Assembly (NCBI GenBank): GCA_024404675.1
Contig: JAKSPO010000001.1
Location: forward strand, 434,001 to 498,000
Reading direction: 5' to 3'
Source of the DNA: Lachnospiraceae bacterium
GTDB lineage: Bacteria; Bacillota; Clostridia; Lachnospirales; Lachnospiraceae
DNA length: 64,000 nucleotides
Each line of letters begins with the position of its first letter. Positions within the stretch are counted from its first letter, which is position 1. The translations under genes were made by a program, and so were the position numbers. The notes below the pieces were generated by a model. That model did not search any database and was not told the origin of the DNA. It saw only the letters and a list, made by a program, of their open reading frames with translations. Of this stretch, positions 61,376 through 64,000 are shown piece by piece.

Positions 61376-61401
61376 GGCTGCCGCAATTCTGCGACAGCCT
61401 C
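61376..61401 (-). terminator. Terminator-like hairpin after purD
   Basis: On the minus strand AGGCTGTCGCA pairs with TGCGGCAGCCT (one G-U pair) around GAAT, followed by ATTTCGATT. It lies 28 nt after the purD stop. The T-run is weak. Confidence 0.65.
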
Positions 61402-61428
61402 TCTTTACATTCACCATCTTTTGATTGA

Positions 61429-62706
61429 TCACTCTGCGGCATCAATAGCCTTACCGATATCGTGACGCATATACTTATTTGCAAAGGATATCCACTCGGT
61501 CGCCTTGTAAGCCTCGGCACGAGCACCCTTCAGCGTACTTCCCTTTGCAACAACTCCAAGTACACGACCACCGTTTGTAAGAACCGTACCGTCTGCACCG
61601 GCTTTCGTTCCGGCATGGAATACATAATAACCGTCCTTCGTCTTAAAGGTATCCAGTCCGGAAATCGGAAGTCCCTTCTCATAATGCTCAGGATAACCTG
61701 CAGATGCCAGGACAACACAAACAGCGGCGCCGTCATCGAACTGCAGATCAATATCCTTAAGCTTGCCGTCAATACAAGCCTCGAATACATCGACAATATC
61801 CGACTTCATGCGTGGAAGCACAACCTGTGTCTCCGGATCGCCGAAACGTGCATTGTACTCAAGTACCTTCGGGCCGTCCTCAGTAAGCATAAGACCTACG
61901 AACATCACGCCCTTGAACTCTCTGCCCTCTGCCTTCATAGCAGCCATAGTAGGCTTATAAATATTCTCGATACAGTAGTTCTCGATATCTTTTGTGTAGA
62001 ACGGGCTCGGGGAAAATGTTCCCATACCGCCGGTATTCAAGCCGGTATCACCGTCACCTGCACGCTTGTGATCCTGCGCACTTGTCATCGGTGCAATATC
62101 CGTACCGTCACAGAAGATCAATGCCGAAACCTCACGTCCGGTCATAAACTCCTCGATTACCATCGTATTGCCGGCATTACCGAAGTGCTTATCAAGCATG
62201 ATTTCCTTCACGCCTGCCATTGCCTCTTCTCTCGTATTGCAGATCAGCACGCCCTTTCCGAGCGCAAGCCCGTCCGCCTTCAAAACAATAGGCATCTTCG
62301 CTGTCTTCAGATACTCCATCGCTGCCTGCGGGTCTGTGAAGTTCTCGTATGCAGCAGTCGGAATATTGTATTTCTTCATCAGATCCTTAGAGAAAGCCTT
62401 GCTACCCTCTAAGATTGCGGCATTGGCACGAGGACCGAATACGCGAAGTCCCGCAGCCTCAAATGCGTCCACGGCACCACCGACAAGCGGATCGTCCGGT
62501 CCAATAATCGTAAGGTCGATCTCTTTCTCCTTAGCGAATGCCACGAGCTTGTCGAACTCCATCACACCAATCGGCACGCACTCTGCAATTTCTGCAATTC
62601 CCGCGTTGCCGGGGCATGCATAAATCTTATCTACTCTCTTACTCTGACTAACCTTCCATGCAATGGCATGCTCTCTGCCGCCACCACCGACAATCAGTAC
62701 TTTCAT
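61429..62706 (-). CDS. purD: Phosphoribosylamine-glycine ligase
   Basis: A 425-residue GAR synthetase, step two of purine synthesis, ATP-grasp fold. It shows the VGGGGREHAIAW opening, GPDDPLVGG near 75-83, VLKADGLALGKGV near 140, DHKRAGDGDTGLNTGGMGTFSP near 213-234 (in pieces) and the NARFGDPETQ metal site. The start ATG at 62706 follows purN by 17 nt. Confidence 0.98.
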   Translation of the reverse strand: MKVLIVGGGGREHAIAWKVSQSKRVDKIYACPGNAGIAEIAECVPIGVMEFDKLVAFAKEKEIDLTIIGPDDPLVGGAVDAFEAAGLRVFGPRANAAILEGSKAFSKDLMKKYNIPTAAYENFTDPQAAMEYLKTAKMPIVLKADGLALGKGVLICNTREEAMAGVKEIMLDKHFGNAGNTMVIEEFMTGREVSALIFCDGTDIAPMTSAQDHKRAGDGDTGLNTGGMGTFSPSPFYTKDIENYCIENIYKPTMAAMKAEGREFKGVMFVGLMLTEDGPKVLEYNARFGDPETQVVLPRMKSDIVDVFEACIDGKLKDIDLQFDDGAAVCVVLASAGYPEHYEKGLPISGLDTFKTKDGYYVFHAGTKAGADGTVLTNGGRVLGVVAKGSTLKGARAEAYKATEWISFANKYMRHDIGKAIDAAE

Positions 62707-62723
62707 GGGAAACTCCTTATGTA

Positions 62724-63350
62724 TTAATCTTCTACAAAGAAGGAACCGTCAACTTCCTTCACCTTACCGTTCGCAATCGCATCGATTGCCTTCGGAAGTA
62801 TGATCCATTCTGCTTCCTCCATAACTCTTCGCTGCAGAACCTCCGGAGTATCACCGGGCTTAATAGATACAGCCTTCTGCAGAAGAATCGGACCGGTATC
62901 GGTACCGGAATCGACAAAATGAACCGTAGCTCCTGTGACCTTCACACCGCGTGCGAGCACCTTCTCATGAACATGAAGTCCGTAGAAGCCGTCGCCGCAG
63001 AAGGATGGTATCAGAGACGGATGGATATTAATAATCCTGTGGGAATATTTCTCAGTCATCTTCGCCGGCAGAATCACAAGAAAGCCTGCCAGAACGATAA
63101 GATCAGGCGTGAAGCTGTCCACTGCCTGTAAAAGTGCCTCCTCAAACGCCTCGCGCGTCTCATAAGCCTTACGAGATACACATACCCCCGGAATTCCGTT
63201 CTCAGAGGCTCTTGTAAGTGCATACGCATCCTTTTTATTGCTGATAACCGCGGAAAGCTCTACATTACGAATCTGTTCGGACTTCACAGCATCAATAATT
63301 GCCTGCAGATTCGTTCCGCCGCCCGAAACAAGAACCACAACCTTTAGCAT
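62724..63350 (-). CDS. purN: Phosphoribosylglycinamide formyltransferase
   Basis: A 208-residue GAR transformylase using 10-formyl-tetrahydrofolate. It shows LVSGGGTNLQAII near 7-19, then AGFLVILP, INIHPSLIPSF with the catalytic Asn-His pair near 108, and the DSGTDTGPIL block with catalytic Asp near 147. The start ATG at 63350 overlaps the purM stop by seven bases, so translation is coupled. Confidence 0.98.
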   Translation of the reverse strand: MLKVVVLVSGGGTNLQAIIDAVKSEQIRNVELSAVISNKKDAYALTRASENGIPGVCVSRKAYETREAFEEALLQAVDSFTPDLIVLAGFLVILPAKMTEKYSHRIINIHPSLIPSFCGDGFYGLHVHEKVLARGVKVTGATVHFVDSGTDTGPILLQKAVSIKPGDTPEVLQRRVMEEAEWIILPKAIDAIANGKVKEVDGSFFVED

Positions 63351-64000
63351 ACGGTAATTCCCTTCTCGCCGTCAACGATATCACCCACTACGTAAGCAGT
63401 CTCGCCGGCAATCTTAAGTGCTGCAAGCGCACTGTCTACCTGCTCGGGAGCAACTGCGATCATCATACCGATACCCATATTGTAGGTGTTGTACATCATA
63501 TGCTCCTCAATGTTACCGGTTGTACGAAGCAGCTCGAAGATCGGCGGAACAACGTAGCTGTTCTTGCGAATACGTGCATGCTTGCCCTCGGGAAGCATTC
63601 TCGGAATATTCTCATAGAAGCCACCGCCGGTAATATGGCTGCAGGCCTTAACGGTAACACCAGCCTCCTTCACAGCTGCAAGTGCCTTCACGTAAATCTT
63701 GGTAGGAGTAAGCAGTGCCTCGCCGAGTGTAGAACCAAGTGCCTCACTGTAACGGTTCAAGGAACGCTCGCTCAGGTCAAAAACCTTACGAACGAGGGAA
63801 TAACCGTTACTGTGAATACCGGAGGAAGCGATACCGATTACCACATCTCCTGCCTTAACATTCTCACCGGACACAATGTTCTCGGCATCTACGATACCAA
63901 CGGCAAAGCCGGCAAGATCGTACTCATCAATCGGATAGAAACCGGGCATCTCCGCAGTCTCACCGCCAATCAGCGCACAACCGGCCTGCTTACAGCCCTC
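63344..64000 (-). CDS. purM: Phosphoribosylformylglycinamidine cyclo-ligase (AIR synthetase), 5' end cut by window
   Basis: The last ~218 codons of PurM are visible; the N-terminal part lies beyond the window. The recognised blocks are LIGGETAEMPGFY near the window edge, GDVVIGIASSGIHSNGYSL, THITGGG-like SHITGGGFYENIPR, and NMGIGM near the end. It makes aminoimidazole ribonucleotide from FGAM. The order purM-purN-purD on this strand is a partial version of the usual Firmicutes pur operon; purH is not between purN and purD here. Confidence 0.97.
   Translation of the reverse strand, partial: EGCKQAGCALIGGETAEMPGFYPIDEYDLAGFAVGIVDAENIVSGENVKAGDVVIGIASSGIHSNGYSLVRKVFDLSERSLNRYSEALGSTLGEALLTPTKIYVKALAAVKEAGVTVKACSHITGGGFYENIPRMLPEGKHARIRKNSYVVPPIFELLRTTGNIEEHMMYNTYNMGIGMMIAVAPEQVDSALAALKIAGETAYVVGDIVDGEKGITVC

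Noticed and set aside
1..64000. tRNA, rRNA, transposase, integrase or phage genes
   Set aside because: None could be recognised in any intergenic stretch or reading frame; no stretch longer than about 400 nt lacks an assigned gene or regulatory feature.

Overview
The window looks like a chromosomal segment from a plant-polysaccharide-degrading member of the Lachnospiraceae (Firmicutes, Clostridia). The evidence is the ylxM-ffh-rpsP-khpA-rimM-trmD-rplS order, strong GGAGG ribosome binding sites, sigma-A type promoters, lipoproteins with Pro/Thr linkers after the lipobox, BspA-type leucine-rich repeat proteins, and an intracellular mannan and xylan set (GH130, GH26-like, SGNH esterase, GH36, GH43, UxuAB) resembling gut and rumen Roseburia/Butyrivibrio relatives. 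Genus assignment is inference. About 55 genes were found. All but one (an EamA transporter at 44.8-45.7 kb) are on the minus strand.

Region 1 (1-24.7 kb) is a dense minus-strand block from lepB down to a phosphohexomutase cut by the window edge. No gap exceeds about 60 nt and the only clear promoter is in front of lepB. Housekeeping genes (lepB, rbgA, rnhB, yraN, pgeF, a DUF512 radical-SAM gene, der, plsY, gpsA) run into carbohydrate genes (SH3 protein, uxuA, uxuB, GH43), then DNA metabolism (a membrane MutS homologue, rnhA, mutS), then a beta-mannan module (GH26-like hydrolase, GH130_2, SGNH esterase, GH130_1 with a large extra N-terminal domain, phosphohexomutase). In the mannan module, mannosides would be deacetylated and phosphorolysed to mannose-1-phosphate, which the mutase would convert to mannose-6-phosphate.

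Region 2 (24.7-37.2 kb) holds a 53-bp tandem repeat array, two duplicated BspA-type LRR lipoproteins, the SRP/ribosome-maturation operon, and four tandem paralogous lipoproteins of unknown function.

Region 3 (37.2-52.9 kb) holds a SpoU-type RNA methylase, a GH36 alpha-galactosidase, a 99-aa orphan gene whose promoter contains a LexA-type box, a YitT protein and an FtsX-type ABC transporter. That transporter is preceded by what I read as a yybP-ykoY (manganese) riboswitch. Then come EamA, a thioesterase, metA (acetyl-CoA type by its Glu111), ligA, a pseudouridine synthase and a 1050-aa SH3b/glucosaminidase autolysin.

Region 4 (52.9-61.4 kb) is the most accessory-like part. Two paralogous solute-binding-type lipoproteins flank an ABC-2 exporter, a propeller-like lipoprotein, a small secreted protein and a 36-aa micro-lipoprotein. 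A pentanucleotide repeat sits inside one promoter. The window ends in the purine genes purD, purN and a partial purM. No tRNA, rRNA, CRISPR array, transposase or prophage gene was seen.
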